NCBI RefSeq assembly: GCF_003428335.1
Contig: NZ_CP031704.1
Span: 4,724,071-4,788,070, forward strand
Source: Solimonas sp. K1W22B-7
Lineage (GTDB): Bacteria; Pseudomonadota; Gammaproteobacteria; Nevskiales; Nevskiaceae
DNA length: 64,000 bases
Direction: 5' to 3'
Positions within the stretch are counted from its first letter, which is position 1; each line of letters opens with the position of its first letter. Both the position numbers and the translations under genes were made by a program. Of the stretch, positions 8,760 to 17,723 are shown piece after piece. The notes under the pieces were generated by a model, which worked only from the letters and a program-made list of their open reading frames with translations, searched no databases and was not told the DNA's origin.

Positions 8760-10148
8760 TTACACGCGGCCGAGGCGCTGGATGGCCTGCTGCGTGAAGA
8801 ACTTGTTGTACATCTCCTCGTTGTCGGCCTTGAAGATGCTCTTGTAGCCGCCTGCGCAGGATTCAGAGTGCGCCGCGCGGCTCATGCGCTTGTTCTGGAT
8901 GTCGAAGCTCATGACGTAGATCCAGGACCAGGCCGGCGTCTTGCCGTCGGCGCCATACACCACCTTGTTGCCATTCTTGTACTGGCCGAAGCCAGTCTCG
9001 AAGCTGACCCAGGGCTTGTTCTGGCGGTCGTAGCGGATGTTGCCGCAGTAGATGCAGTTGCGGACGTCGACGTACGCCAGGCGGCGACCGACCGGTGCGC
9101 GCGGATAGCCCACAGGCTTGGATTCGAGGATGGCGACTTCCGGTGCCAGCTCGAACTCGGTGTCGTAGAAGGTGATGCCCTTGGCACCGCCATGGACGCC
9201 CTTTTCCCAGTTCGGGCGGTCGCCGCTCCAGGTGGTGTTGAAGGCGCCGAGCATCGGCTTGCGCTCGATGATCTTGTAGTCGCCCCAGGTGAGCATCGGG
9301 TCACCGGCCGCCCAGGGGTCGGTGAGGAACCAGGTGACTCCCGGAATCAGCGGCTCAAAGCGCTGGTTGGTCGGGAACTGGCGGACGCGGCGGAACTGCG
9401 GCAGGTAACCGTAGAGCTCCGGGAACTTGCGCTGATCGTAGTACCAGGTGCTGAGGAAGGAACTGCCGGCGACGTCGGCCGAGGCGGTGAACAGGATCGT
9501 CTGGAAGCGCAGCAGGTCGTTCATGTCCTTGAACACCTTGCCGTCCATACGCGCCTGCACCTGAAGCTCCGACCAGATGATGTCGTAGTTGTAGGCCACG
9601 CCACCGTCCGGATTGATATCGGTTTCCTTGATGGTGTACTGGTTGTAGTCACCACGGCCCCAGCTCATGGCCATGTTGGCCTGGATCTCCATGCCGGTCT
9701 TGGGGTCAGGGAACGGCAGGCCGCCGTGCCAGGGCTTGCCCTCCTGGGTGACGACGTTGTTGTTGGCATCGAACTTGGCGTTGCCGTTGCTGCTCATGTT
9801 GCGCAGCGTTTTCTCGTAGAACTCGCCGGGGAACAGGGCCCGGTAGTCGCGCTGGGTCGCCTTGATCTTGATCTTGCGACCCATGGTCTTGACCTGCTCG
9901 TAGATGATCGGATCGAGCAGATCCTTCACCACCTCGACATTGGCCGAGGTGATCATGTCGCCGGTCTTGATCTTGCCCTTCGTGTACATCTCGATGGACA
10001 GCAGTTCGTCGGGATAGGCCTTGCCGATATCGCCCGCTGCAGCCATGACATTGGTCAGGGGCATCAGTACGCCGGCGCCGGCGCCGATCGCCACGTTCTT
10101 CATCAACTGGCGACGGCCGTAGTCGAAATCGAATTTCCGGATATGCAT
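8760..10148 (-). CDS. DUF1329 family exported protein (Tat-type signal)
   Basis: A 462-residue protein of the DUF1329 family, predicted LolA-like half-barrel proteins that could carry lipid-like ligands across the periplasm. The N-terminus has YGRRQLMKN followed by a hydrophobic stretch, a twin-arginine-type signal. The mature part begins GDIGKAYPDELLSIEMYTKG and is clearly homologous to the protein at 35135-36517 (same GDI-KAYPDELLSIE block). GAGGAGATTCAG precedes the chosen ATG; an upstream in-frame start at 10244 lacks a ribosome site. It lies second in the RND-DUF1329-YCF48-DUF1302 operon. Confidence 0.85.
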   Translation of the reverse strand: MHIRKFDFDYGRRQLMKNVAIGAGAGVLMPLTNVMAAAGDIGKAYPDELLSIEMYTKGKIKTGDMITSANVEVVKDLLDPIIYEQVKTMGRKIKIKATQRDYRALFPGEFYEKTLRNMSSNGNAKFDANNNVVTQEGKPWHGGLPFPDPKTGMEIQANMAMSWGRGDYNQYTIKETDINPDGGVAYNYDIIWSELQVQARMDGKVFKDMNDLLRFQTILFTASADVAGSSFLSTWYYDQRKFPELYGYLPQFRRVRQFPTNQRFEPLIPGVTWFLTDPWAAGDPMLTWGDYKIIERKPMLGAFNTTWSGDRPNWEKGVHGGAKGITFYDTEFELAPEVAILESKPVGYPRAPVGRRLAYVDVRNCIYCGNIRYDRQNKPWVSFETGFGQYKNGNKVVYGADGKTPAWSWIYVMSFDIQNKRMSRAAHSESCAGGYKSIFKADNEEMYNKFFTQQAIQRLGRV

Positions 10149-10258
10149 CTGAATCTCCTCAGTCCTCAAGGCCCCATATCTCCGGCGGGGCAATGCCGGG
10201 CGTTTTTCAATCAGTGTCCGGATTGGCGCCGGACGCCTTGACAATCAAATGTCTCGGA

Positions 10259-12712
10259 TCAGCTCGACGTGGCGAGTTTCCCCTCAGGAACGTTTCCCAG
10301 GTCGAACTGCGAGAGATCGATGCTCTCGCCCACGGCCAGGTCCTCGCGGGATGCGAAGCTGGGCTTGATCAGCCAGCAGAGCAGCGGCAGCACGACCAGC
10401 GACAGAACCATGTTCACAAGCATGATCGCGATGAGCAGGATTCCCATGTCGGCCATGAACTTCAGATCGGACATGAAGTACCAGGGCACGATGCCGAGCA
10501 GCATGATGCTGGCCGTGAACATGATCGCCTTGCCGGTGGTGGTCATGGAGGCCGTGATGGCTCGGCCCCAATCCTTGTCGTGCGCGGAGAATTCCTCGCA
10601 GATGCGCGACAGCATGTAAATGCCGTAGTCGATGCCGACACCGACACCCATCACCGCGACGATCACGGCGTTGATGTCCAAGCCGACGCCGAGCAGATGC
10701 ATCGCCGCCATCAGCAGGAAATTGGACATGTTCACCGGGATCAGCAGGATGATGCCGGCCACAATGGAGCGATAGGCATACGCCGATATCACGAGCAGGA
10801 TCACGTTGAGCAAGCCGAGAATGAACCAGTGATACTCGTGAACGACATTGTTCATCGCCTGCTGCAGCGCGATGGAGCCCGAAGCCATGCGGACCGTGAA
10901 GTCCGGGTGATCGGTGCCCACCGCCTCGACAGCGCGCTTCGCGCTGGCCAGGGCAGCGTCGACCGTCTCCTGCTTGCTGTCCTTGTACCAGAGTGAAATC
11001 GTGGAGTTCTGGAACTCGAAGTCGGAGATGTGGCCGAAGTTGACGGGATTGGTGCCGAAGGTGACGGCCGTACCCGCCGCGCGCACCGCGGACATGGTCG
11101 GATCCAGCGGCAGCCACTTGGGGTTGCCGCCCGAGAACAGGCGGTTGCCCTCCATCATGTAGTCGGTGAAGGACAGCGTGGCGCGCGGCGGCATCACCGG
11201 ATCAGACTCGACGATGGCCTGGATCTGCGCCGATACGGCGGCGACGTCCGGCGTGCGGGCGACACGGTTGTTGGGATCTCGCTTCTTGGCCTCCAGCACG
11301 ATTTCCAGGGTGTTCATGCCTGGGAAGTGCGCGTTGATGGCGCGCACAGCCGTGTTGTATTCCGAATCGAACCACAGCAGGTTGCTGCCCTCGACCGGGT
11401 TGCCGATCTTGATCTGCAGCGTCTCGTAGATGGCGAAAACAGCCAGGATCACCGCGCCGATAGTGGTGTACTTGGCGGCCGGGCCGAAGGTCAGGCGCGA
11501 CAGCTTGTCCAGGGCATTCTTCTGGAACAGGTGAATGCCCTTCTCCTTCGCCGCGCCGCCGGCGATGTTCTCGATATTCTTGGGCTCGGGAAGATAGGAC
11601 AGCAGGATCGAGATCAGGAACACGCCGGTCGGGATGATCCACAACGCCCAGGCGCCGCAGAACAGGGCATGGTTGATCATCGTCTCGATCGGCGCGAGGG
11701 CGATCAGGATGATGCCGAACACGTCGGTCATGATGCCTAGGACCGAGGGCGCCATCATCACGCCCATGGTGATCTCGGCAGCCTTTCGCTTGTTCTTTAC
11801 GTGCGTGAGGATTTCGTAATACCGCTCGGTGTACTGGATGCAGTGCGACAGCGTGCGCGCGACCAGCAGCAGCGGAACGATCATCAGCAGGGGCTCGATC
11901 GGGCGACCCAGCCAGCCGATAAAGCCGAAACCCCAGAGCGCGGCGACCGTGGCGCAGATGACCGGCGTGACGACGCCCGCCAGGTTGCGCATGTAGAACA
12001 ACAGCGCGGCCAGAAGCAAGCCGATGGTGACGGCGAAGATGAAGTAGGTCTGCTTCTGCAACTTGTAGACCCAGCCGGTGAGGACCGGCTCGCCGGCGAG
12101 ATAGACCTCGTGCTTGTCGTCACGGGCCTTTTCGATCAGATCGTTGGCGTACTTGAAGGCCTCTCCGTATTCGATCGAATCGAGGAAGGTGGCCTTGATC
12201 AGGGTGGCCGTTTCGTCACCGGACACGAAGAAGGTGCGGGCATTGGGAGACTGCTCGATGCGTCGGCGGAATTCCCGAACCTCATCAGGGGTGGACGGCA
12301 CGTGGTCGTCCATCAGCGGGCGCATGTCGATACCGTAGGGCGTCGCCTCCGCGAAGCGCAGCTTTTCCGTGGAGACCGAGATGATCTGGTCATGGTCCAC
12401 GCCCGGTGCGAGGTCGATGTCGCGCGTCAGCTGCCAGACCTTCTGCAGGGTTTCCGGGTTATAGATATTTCCCCCATCCTTGCGCTTGATCATGATCGCC
12501 ATGGCCAGCGGATTGCCGAAGTTCGGGTGGTCGTAATAGACCTGCACGAAGGGATCGTTCTTCGGCAGCAGGTCCTTGAAGATCGTGCGGATCTCCACCC
12601 GGGGAATTCCCGCCATGAAGGCGAGGGTGACAAGGACGAAAAGCGCGGCGAAGAGGCCGCGGTTGTCCATGATCAGCTTGGCCAGCCGGAAGCGGAAGGG
12701 CTGCTTGTTCAT
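10259..12712 (-). CDS. RND/MMPL-type inner-membrane transporter
   Basis: An 817-residue membrane protein with about twelve membrane segments in two halves, each preceded by a large periplasmic loop: one N-terminal helix, a loop, five helices, and the same again. This is the topology of MMPL/RND exporters and of hopanoid transporters such as HpnN. Typical blocks are VMGVGVGIDYGIYMLSRI and TTTGKAIMFTASIM. It is expected to move lipid-like substrates using the proton gradient. I use ATG at 12712; the open frame runs up to 12943, but the added 77 residues look non-coding. It heads the operon with DUF1329, YCF48 and DUF1302 proteins, suggesting a multi-part envelope export or import route. Confidence 0.88.
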   Translation of the reverse strand: MNKQPFRFRLAKLIMDNRGLFAALFVLVTLAFMAGIPRVEIRTIFKDLLPKNDPFVQVYYDHPNFGNPLAMAIMIKRKDGGNIYNPETLQKVWQLTRDIDLAPGVDHDQIISVSTEKLRFAEATPYGIDMRPLMDDHVPSTPDEVREFRRRIEQSPNARTFFVSGDETATLIKATFLDSIEYGEAFKYANDLIEKARDDKHEVYLAGEPVLTGWVYKLQKQTYFIFAVTIGLLLAALLFYMRNLAGVVTPVICATVAALWGFGFIGWLGRPIEPLLMIVPLLLVARTLSHCIQYTERYYEILTHVKNKRKAAEITMGVMMAPSVLGIMTDVFGIILIALAPIETMINHALFCGAWALWIIPTGVFLISILLSYLPEPKNIENIAGGAAKEKGIHLFQKNALDKLSRLTFGPAAKYTTIGAVILAVFAIYETLQIKIGNPVEGSNLLWFDSEYNTAVRAINAHFPGMNTLEIVLEAKKRDPNNRVARTPDVAAVSAQIQAIVESDPVMPPRATLSFTDYMMEGNRLFSGGNPKWLPLDPTMSAVRAAGTAVTFGTNPVNFGHISDFEFQNSTISLWYKDSKQETVDAALASAKRAVEAVGTDHPDFTVRMASGSIALQQAMNNVVHEYHWFILGLLNVILLVISAYAYRSIVAGIILLIPVNMSNFLLMAAMHLLGVGLDINAVIVAVMGVGVGIDYGIYMLSRICEEFSAHDKDWGRAITASMTTTGKAIMFTASIMLLGIVPWYFMSDLKFMADMGILLIAIMLVNMVLSLVVLPLLCWLIKPSFASREDLAVGESIDLSQFDLGNVPEGKLATSS

Positions 12713-12870
12713 CGTTCGGTGTTCCGTGTTGCCTGGGTCGGGGTGGCGGCGCCCGGCATGCGGCCGGCGCGGGAGAGGAATGGCGCGGGCTGGGTGGACA
12801 GCGAATGGCGGCTCGGCCTGCAGGCCAAGCGCACAACGTTCACATTGGAATGCCCACCGATAGCCACCAC
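12709..12870 (-). CDS. Possible small leader ORF coupled to the transporter gene
   Basis: A 53-codon open frame starting GTG at 12870 behind GGAGAGAGACTC. Its TGA overlaps the ATG of the RND transporter (ATGA), the usual geometry for translational coupling. The product (starting MVAIGGHSNVNVVRLACRPS) resembles nothing I know and has no signal peptide. It may simply be a chance frame in a long 5' leader of about 260 nt. Confidence 0.25.
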   Translation of the reverse strand: MVAIGGHSNVNVVRLACRPSRHSLSTQPAPFLSRAGRMPGAATPTQATRNTER

Positions 12871-12980
12871 GAGTCTCTCTCCGGTTCACACCACTTTCGT
12901 GCGGAGGGGTCGCCGTTCCCGGGTCCCCGCCCTGTCGCCTCACCGATCACCGAGAACGGGTCGGATTGGTTCGCGGAGTA

Positions 12981-13052
12981 AGCCTGTTCCTATCGGTTTG
13001 GGCTGATCCCAACCTTTGGTATAGGTCTTGCCCGACCCCGACCGGGGAGGAT
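12981..13052. promoter_or_regulatory. Divergent promoter region with shared site A (13008-13025)
   Basis: Plus strand 13008-13025 reads CCCAACC TTTG GTATAGG. On the plus side GAGGAT (13047-13052) lies exactly 21 bp later, giving a leader of about 30 nt to the alcohol dehydrogenase. On the minus side CAGGCT (12986-12981) also lies exactly 21 bp away, facing the RND operon. The element may therefore serve both transcription units. An extra GGTTTGGG half-site lies at 12995-13002. Confidence 0.45.
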
Positions 13053-13088
13053 TCGCTGGCCGCATTCCCAGAGAGACCGGAGGAGTCC

Positions 13089-14222
13089 ATGAGCCAGGCA
13101 CAGCAATCCCCGAGCGCGACCGCCAGAACGGCACGCGCCGCCATCGTCCGCCAGCAAGGCGGCCCCTTTTCAGTGGAATCCGTGGAGATCGCGACGCCGC
13201 GCGCCGACGAGGTCCTGGTGCGGATGGTCGGCACCGGCGTCTGCCATACCGACCTGGTCTGCCGGGACGCCTTCCCGGTGCCGATGCCGATCGTGCTCGG
13301 GCACGAGGGCGCCGGCATTGTCGAGGCTGTGGGCAGCAAGGTAAGCACCCTGCGGCCCGGGGACCATGTGGTCCTGTCGTTCAACTCCTGCGGCGGCTGC
13401 CACAACTGCGCCCACGAGGCGCCGGCCTACTGCTTCAATTTCATGCCGCTCAATTTCGGCGGCGCGCTGGAAGACGGCAGCTCACCCCTGAGCCAGGCAG
13501 GGCTGAACATCCATGCAAACTTCTTCGGCCAGTCGTCATTCGCGACTTATGCCGTGGTGCGGGAATCCAATGCCGTGGCCATTGCCACCGACCTTCCCCT
13601 GGAGATCATGGGTCCCTTGGGCTGCGGGATCCAGACGGGTGCAGGGGCAGCGCTGAACTCCCTGAAGGTGACCAAGGGCACCAGCTTCGCCATCTTCGGC
13701 GGCGGTGCCGTGGGCCTCAGCGCCTTGATGGCCGCCAAGGCCGTGGGTGCGGCACCGGTGATTGTCGTTGAGCCCAACGCGGCGCGCCGTCAGCTGGCAG
13801 TGGAGCTCGGCGCCGACGCGACGATCGACCCCCGTGCCGTGGAAGACGTCAGCGCCGCCATCAAGGCTGTTGGGAATGGAGGCGTACTGGCGGCGCTCGA
13901 CACCACCGGCATCCCCGCGGTGATCACGACTGCAGCGGACGCCCTGCTGCCGAATGGTCAGCTGGGCCTGGTGGGCGTGTCGCCGATGGAAGCGAATCTG
14001 CCGGTGAACATCATGAGCATGATCACCCGCGGCATCGGCATCAAGGCGATCCTGGAAGGCGACAGCCAGCCGCGCGAGTTCATCCCGCAGCTGGTGGAAC
14101 TCTACCGCCAGGGCAAGTTTCCCTTCGACAGGCTGATCAAGACCTTCCCCTTCGAGCAGATCAATGAGGCTGCCCACGCCTCGGAGGATGGCTCGGTGAT
14201 CAAGCCCGTGGTCGTGTTCTAG
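13089..14222 (+). CDS. Zn-dependent NAD(P)+ alcohol dehydrogenase (MDR family)
   Basis: A 377-residue medium-chain alcohol dehydrogenase. Catalytic zinc ligands are Cys52 (GVCHTDL), His72-Glu73 (GHEGAG) and the later LGCG cysteine. Structural zinc is bound by Cys101, 104, 107 and 115. The Rossmann motif FGGGAVGLSA follows. It resembles aryl/benzyl alcohol dehydrogenases and should oxidise an alcohol made by the hydroxylase to the aldehyde. The ATG at 13089 has GGAGGAGTCC in front; the frame upstream is open but has no such signal. Shared site A lies 64 bp upstream. Confidence 0.92.
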   Translation: MSQAQQSPSATARTARAAIVRQQGGPFSVESVEIATPRADEVLVRMVGTGVCHTDLVCRDAFPVPMPIVLGHEGAGIVEAVGSKVSTLRPGDHVVLSFNSCGGCHNCAHEAPAYCFNFMPLNFGGALEDGSSPLSQAGLNIHANFFGQSSFATYAVVRESNAVAIATDLPLEIMGPLGCGIQTGAGAALNSLKVTKGTSFAIFGGGAVGLSALMAAKAVGAAPVIVVEPNAARRQLAVELGADATIDPRAVEDVSAAIKAVGNGGVLAALDTTGIPAVITTAADALLPNGQLGLVGVSPMEANLPVNIMSMITRGIGIKAILEGDSQPREFIPQLVELYRQGKFPFDRLIKTFPFEQINEAAHASEDGSVIKPVVVF

Positions 14223-14315
14223 TCCCCCAAGGGTACCGGGCTGGCTTGGGCCATCCCGGGCTCCCGCGTCGGACCGGCAGGAACGCTCCCTCCTGCCGGT
14301 CTCGCCGCTTAAGCC

Positions 14316-15287
14316 TCAGGCCGTACGCTGCGCAGCCAGAGCGAGATGCTCGCGGCACTCGCTGACCATACGCTCGACCAGTTCGGCGCAACTGGGGATG
14401 TCGTCGATCAGGCCGACCGACTGACCTGCCCAGATCAAGCCCTTCGAGGAATCGCCGCTTTCCAGCGCCTCGCGCCCCTTGGCGCCCGAGACCAGTGGCT
14501 GCACATCCGCAAACTCGCATCCTCCCGGGCGGTTTTCGATGGCGATGACCTGGTCGGAGACCTCCGTCTTCAACACGCGTCCTGTGTTGTGCAGAGTGCG
14601 GAAGATCAGGTTGGTGTCGCGCTCGCTCTTGTCGATCAGGAGCTGCTTGATCGACGGATGAATCGGTGCCTCTTGAGTGGCGCAGAAGCGCGTACCCATG
14701 TTCACACCCTCCACACCCAGAGCGAAAGCCGCCGCCATGGTTCGCCCGTCGGCAATACCGCCAGAGGCGATCAGCGGAATCTTTACCTTGCGTGCAGCCA
14801 GTGCAAACAGGATCAGGCCGCCGATGCCGTCCTCGCCCGGGTGGCCGGCGCACTCGAAACCGTCGATGGAGATCGCATCGACACCGTTGCGCTCGGCCGA
14901 GAGCGCGTGCCTCACCGCCGTGCATTTGTGCACGATCTTTACGCCGACAGCCTTGGCCTTGGCGATGAACTCCTTTGGATTGTTGCCGGCCGTCTCGAGC
15001 AGCTTGATACCGCTATCGAGCACCACGTCTAGGTAGGCCTCGTACGGCGGCGGCTTGGCGCTGGGCAGGATGGTCAGGTTCACGCCGAAAGGCTTGTCGG
15101 TCATCGTGCGGCAGCGCTCGATTTCCTTGGCCAGGTGTTCCGGGGTCGGCTGGGTGAGAGCGGTCAGGATGCCCAGTGCCCCAGCATTGGATACAGCCGC
15201 TGCCAGTTCGGCACGCCCGACCCACATCATGCCGCCCTGGATGATCGGATACTTGGTACCGAGCAATTCGGTCACTCTGTTTTTCAT
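14316..15287 (-). CDS. Nitronate monooxygenase (2-nitropropane dioxygenase) family FMN enzyme
   Basis: A TIM-barrel flavoenzyme of 323 residues. Characteristic segments are KYPIIQGGMMWVG at the N-terminus, GVNLTILPS, ISIDGFECAGHPGEDG and PLIASGGIADGRTMAAAFALGVEGVNMGTRF near the FMN phosphate site. Family members oxidise nitronates, but many in catabolic clusters are of unknown substrate (enoyl-reductase-like roles are known in related proteins). ATG at 15287 follows GAGGAGCCAGCAC. It is transcribed away from the acyl-CoA dehydrogenase gene, and a variant of the shared 18-bp element lies in front. Confidence 0.88.
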   Translation of the reverse strand: MKNRVTELLGTKYPIIQGGMMWVGRAELAAAVSNAGALGILTALTQPTPEHLAKEIERCRTMTDKPFGVNLTILPSAKPPPYEAYLDVVLDSGIKLLETAGNNPKEFIAKAKAVGVKIVHKCTAVRHALSAERNGVDAISIDGFECAGHPGEDGIGGLILFALAARKVKIPLIASGGIADGRTMAAAFALGVEGVNMGTRFCATQEAPIHPSIKQLLIDKSERDTNLIFRTLHNTGRVLKTEVSDQVIAIENRPGGCEFADVQPLVSGAKGREALESGDSSKGLIWAGQSVGLIDDIPSCAELVERMVSECREHLALAAQRTA

Positions 15288-15325
15288 GTGCTGGCTCCTC
15301 GGGCCATCAGATTTTTCCAATGGGC

Positions 15326-15369
15326 ACCTTACCCGCTGGGGAGCTCCTCGTCCCCGTCAAAAGTCTGGC
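15326..15369 (-). promoter_or_regulatory. Shared site G and -10-like hexamer before the nitronate monooxygenase gene
   Basis: Minus strand 15369-15352 reads GCCAGAC TTTT GACGGGG, a weaker copy of the element. TAAGGT at 15331-15326 lies 20 bp further and would give a leader of about 35 nt. Confidence 0.35.
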
Positions 15370-15386
15370 TTGGCTGGCCCCTGCCG

Positions 15387-15431
15387 CCCAGACTTTGGTA
15401 TTGCTGCCGACAAACCGCCCGAGACTAGGCT
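15387..15431 (+). promoter_or_regulatory. Shared site B and TAGGCT hexamer before the acyl-CoA dehydrogenase gene
   Basis: Plus strand 15387-15404 reads CCCAGAC TTTG GTATTGC. TAGGCT at 15426-15431 lies 21 bp further, the same spacing and hexamer as at site C. The leader to the ATG at 15539 would be about 100 nt. Confidence 0.45.
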
Positions 15432-15538
15432 GTGATCCAAGGCAGGCATCCGATCTGCCATCCCGGATCACCGGAGGAGCCCGCAGCAACCTGCAGCGCC
15501 CGGCATTCCGCCCATCTCCTACCTAGCAGGCTGCCCAC

Positions 15539-16759
15539 ATGACCAGCATTCCTCGCCGTGCCGACAAGCTCTTCAAAGACATCTGGCTACCCGAGGAAAC
15601 CCTTCGCGTGCGCAAGGACGTCCGGCAGTTCGCGGATGACGTGGTGCGGCCCGTCGCCCAGAAAATCAACACGACCCCCGAGAGCCGCGACAGCTTCCCC
15701 CACGCGCTGTTCAAGGCGATGGGGTCAGCGGGGATCTACCGCATACCCTTCGCGCAGGACGTAGGCGGCCTGGGCCTGGAGTTCCCCACCCTGGGGACGG
15801 TGACTGTGCTGGAGGAGCTGGGCTACTACTCCCCCAGCCTCGCCTCCGCCCTCTTCGACGGCCAGGCGATCCTCGTGGGCCAGACACTCAACCGCGCCGG
15901 GGATTTCCTGCGCAAGACCTACCTGCCTCGCCTGGTCCGTGGTGAGTTCCTGGGAAGCTTCGCCACCAGCGAGCCGGAAGCCAGCACCGATCTTTCTCCG
16001 GCCAACATGCAGACCGTGGCGACCAAGGTGGACGGCGGCTGGGAAATCAGCGGCAAGAAGCGCTGGATCACCAACTCCGTGGCGGCCGACTACATCGCGG
16101 TGCTGTGCCGCAGTGGCGAACGCCAGACTTTCCTGTTCGCAGACATGCTGTCACCGGGCATTTCCGTCGGCGATCCCGATCGAAAAATGGGCAACTACGT
16201 GCAGCTGACGGCGGATGTGAACTTCGACAAGGTGTTCGTGCGCGATGATCACGTCATCGGCACGGAGGGCGCCGGCCTCAGGGCCGCCCTGGGCGCCCTG
16301 ATGCTCGGCCGCATGGGCATCGGCGCTATCGGCGTGGCGATGGCCCAGGCAGCGTTCGATTTCTCCTCGCACTACATCACCCAGCGCAAGGTGTTCGGCA
16401 AGCCGATCGCCGGCTTCCAGCACTGGCAGTTCCGTTTCGCTGATCATGCGCTGGGAATCGAGAACGCCCGCAATCTGGTGCACAAGGCCGCCATGCTCTA
16501 CGACAAGACCGGCAACGCCGAAACCGAGGCGGCCATGGCCAAGGTAGCGGGCTCGGAGCTGGCGGTGGATGTGGCTCGCGACGCCATCCAGGCTTGCGGC
16601 GCCTATGGCTTCGTCCAGACCCTGAGTGGATCCGGCGAACATTTCCCACTGGAATCGATCTATCGGGACGCGAAGATCGGCGAGATCTACGAAGGGGCGA
16701 ACGAAGTTCAGCGCTGGGTCGTGGCTCGCAACATCTTCGGACGGGATGTTACTGGGTAA
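15539..16759 (+). CDS. Acyl-CoA dehydrogenase
   Basis: A 406-residue FAD flavoprotein that introduces the 2,3-double bond in an acyl-CoA. Family landmarks are FATSEPEAST (flavin-binding region), GGWEISGKKRWITNS, GFQHWQFRFAD, and the C-terminal YRDAKIGEIYEGANEVQRWVVARN (in pieces) around the adenine-binding region. The last codons (NIFGRDVTG-stop) have a near copy 4.46 kb away at 21188-21219, suggesting that the 3' end was replaced by an insertion. Site B lies upstream. Chain-length specificity is not readable. Confidence 0.93.
   Translation: MTSIPRRADKLFKDIWLPEETLRVRKDVRQFADDVVRPVAQKINTTPESRDSFPHALFKAMGSAGIYRIPFAQDVGGLGLEFPTLGTVTVLEELGYYSPSLASALFDGQAILVGQTLNRAGDFLRKTYLPRLVRGEFLGSFATSEPEASTDLSPANMQTVATKVDGGWEISGKKRWITNSVAADYIAVLCRSGERQTFLFADMLSPGISVGDPDRKMGNYVQLTADVNFDKVFVRDDHVIGTEGAGLRAALGALMLGRMGIGAIGVAMAQAAFDFSSHYITQRKVFGKPIAGFQHWQFRFADHALGIENARNLVHKAAMLYDKTGNAETEAAMAKVAGSELAVDVARDAIQACGAYGFVQTLSGSGEHFPLESIYRDAKIGEIYEGANEVQRWVVARNIFGRDVTG
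16728..16759 (+). repeat. Left copy of a 32-bp imperfect direct repeat at the acyl-CoA dehydrogenase 3' end
   Basis: 25 of 32 bases match 21188-21219, with the first 13 (GCAACATCTTCGG) identical. Both copies are in the same orientation and encode NIFGRD(V/L)TG-stop. They flank the ferredoxin/FprA-fusion module. Confidence 0.75.
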
Positions 16760-16802
16760 ATCTCGGGCCGCAATTCATCTCATCCCGGTATATCTATCTC
16801 TT

Positions 16803-17234
16803 TCAAAGCCGAGGAAATCCTCGCCGAGATTCGGCTGTGAGGCGCCCCTGCCGGTAAAGCATGGCCGGGACGACAATCAACTCTATTGCCATAGCCCCGA
16901 GTACAAATGCTGCTCCTTCTGCGGATGTTGGAAGCCCGAATTGGATGAGGGACAGCAAGCGGCCAACGCCCCCAAGGACGACTATCCATAGGGCGGCATT
17001 CAGGATGCCGGAGTACTTCTCCAGATTCGACGAACAAACCCAGAGAAGTGCACCGAATCCAAACCAAATAGCCCCCAAGTAGCGGATTTGGCTGTTGAGT
17101 ACGGGATCGCCATAGCCCTCTTCCAGCGCAGCTCCGATGAGGTGTTGGCCTTTCAAGCCCACTACAACATCAACGCATCCGGTTACGAGGGCAATCAGCG
17201 CCAATGCTCGTACTGCAAAACAAAAACCAGTCAT
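16803..17234 (-). CDS. DUF4345-type small membrane protein
   Basis: A 143-residue protein with four predicted membrane helices (FAVRALALIALVTGCVDV; YLGAIWFGFGALLWV; GILNAALWIVVLGGVGRLL; FVLGAMAIELIVVPAML). The arrangement and the NSQIRYLGAIWFGFG block match the DUF4345 family, whose function is unknown. It overlaps the preceding gene by 4 bp (ATGA), so both are translated together. Base composition is noticeably less GC-rich than Region 1. It is the last gene of the ferredoxin/FprA-fusion operon and converges on the acyl-CoA dehydrogenase gene. Confidence 0.75.
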   Translation of the reverse strand: MTGFCFAVRALALIALVTGCVDVVVGLKGQHLIGAALEEGYGDPVLNSQIRYLGAIWFGFGALLWVCSSNLEKYSGILNAALWIVVLGGVGRLLSLIQFGLPTSAEGAAFVLGAMAIELIVVPAMLYRQGRLTAESRRGFPRL

Positions 17235-17701
17235 GGAGACACGAAGGGGATATGGGTCAGGCTGTAGGCGCTCGACGCCACCGCCGCCGCCAATGCGATT
17301 GCGACCGCCAGGAAATCACTGCCCACAGGTGAAGACTGCTGATCCGGCAAACGGATCCGAATGCATCGCTGGCGATGGGCCATGAATAGCGGCACAAAGA
17401 AGCTGATCCCGATCAGAAGGCTGCCGGCGAAGTAAACCCATGCCCATCCGGCGGCGATGCCTAGCCTGCGGCATTCGCCAAACATCCACACCAGCACCAC
17501 AGCGCCAAGCATGAGAATGTCCACAGCCAAGAACATGCTGGCAGGCGATGATAGGGCTTCGGTCCAGAACTGAATCGTTCCGTTGACCGGTCCCAGATGC
17601 AGGTAGGCCGGAAGCTGCGCGCTGGTACCAATCAAGCCGAGGATTGCGAGCAAGACGAACAGGATTTCCAGCCAGCGTGTATCGCGGACTACAGAGTTCA
17701 T
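17231..17701 (-). CDS. DUF2834-like membrane protein
   Basis: A 156-residue protein with about four hydrophobic segments (LEILFVLLAILGLIGTSA; MFLAVDILMLGAVVLVWMF; AGWAWVYFAGSLLIGISFFVPLFM; FLAVAIALAAAVASSAY). The spacing and the segment around WTEALSSPASMFLAVDIL resemble DUF2834, a family without known function. The ATG at 17701 follows the fusion gene stop by 22 bp; the open frame continues upstream inside that gene but lacks a start signal. It overlaps the next gene by 4 bp. Role: unknown, probably a membrane partner of the redox module. Confidence 0.65.
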   Translation of the reverse strand: MNSVVRDTRWLEILFVLLAILGLIGTSAQLPAYLHLGPVNGTIQFWTEALSSPASMFLAVDILMLGAVVLVWMFGECRRLGIAAGWAWVYFAGSLLIGISFFVPLFMAHRQRCIRIRLPDQQSSPVGSDFLAVAIALAAAVASSAYSLTHIPFVSP

Positions 17702-17723
17702 GAGGAGCCTCGGATGAGAAGGG

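Noticed and set aside
12713-12943. 77-residue N-terminal extension of the RND transporter
   Set aside because: No ribosome site at 12943 and no membrane or domain character; family N-terminus is at 12712.
12995-13002. GGTTTGGG as a further regulon site for the RND operon
   Set aside because: Only one half matches and no -10-like hexamer lies at the common spacing; site A in the reverse direction fits better.
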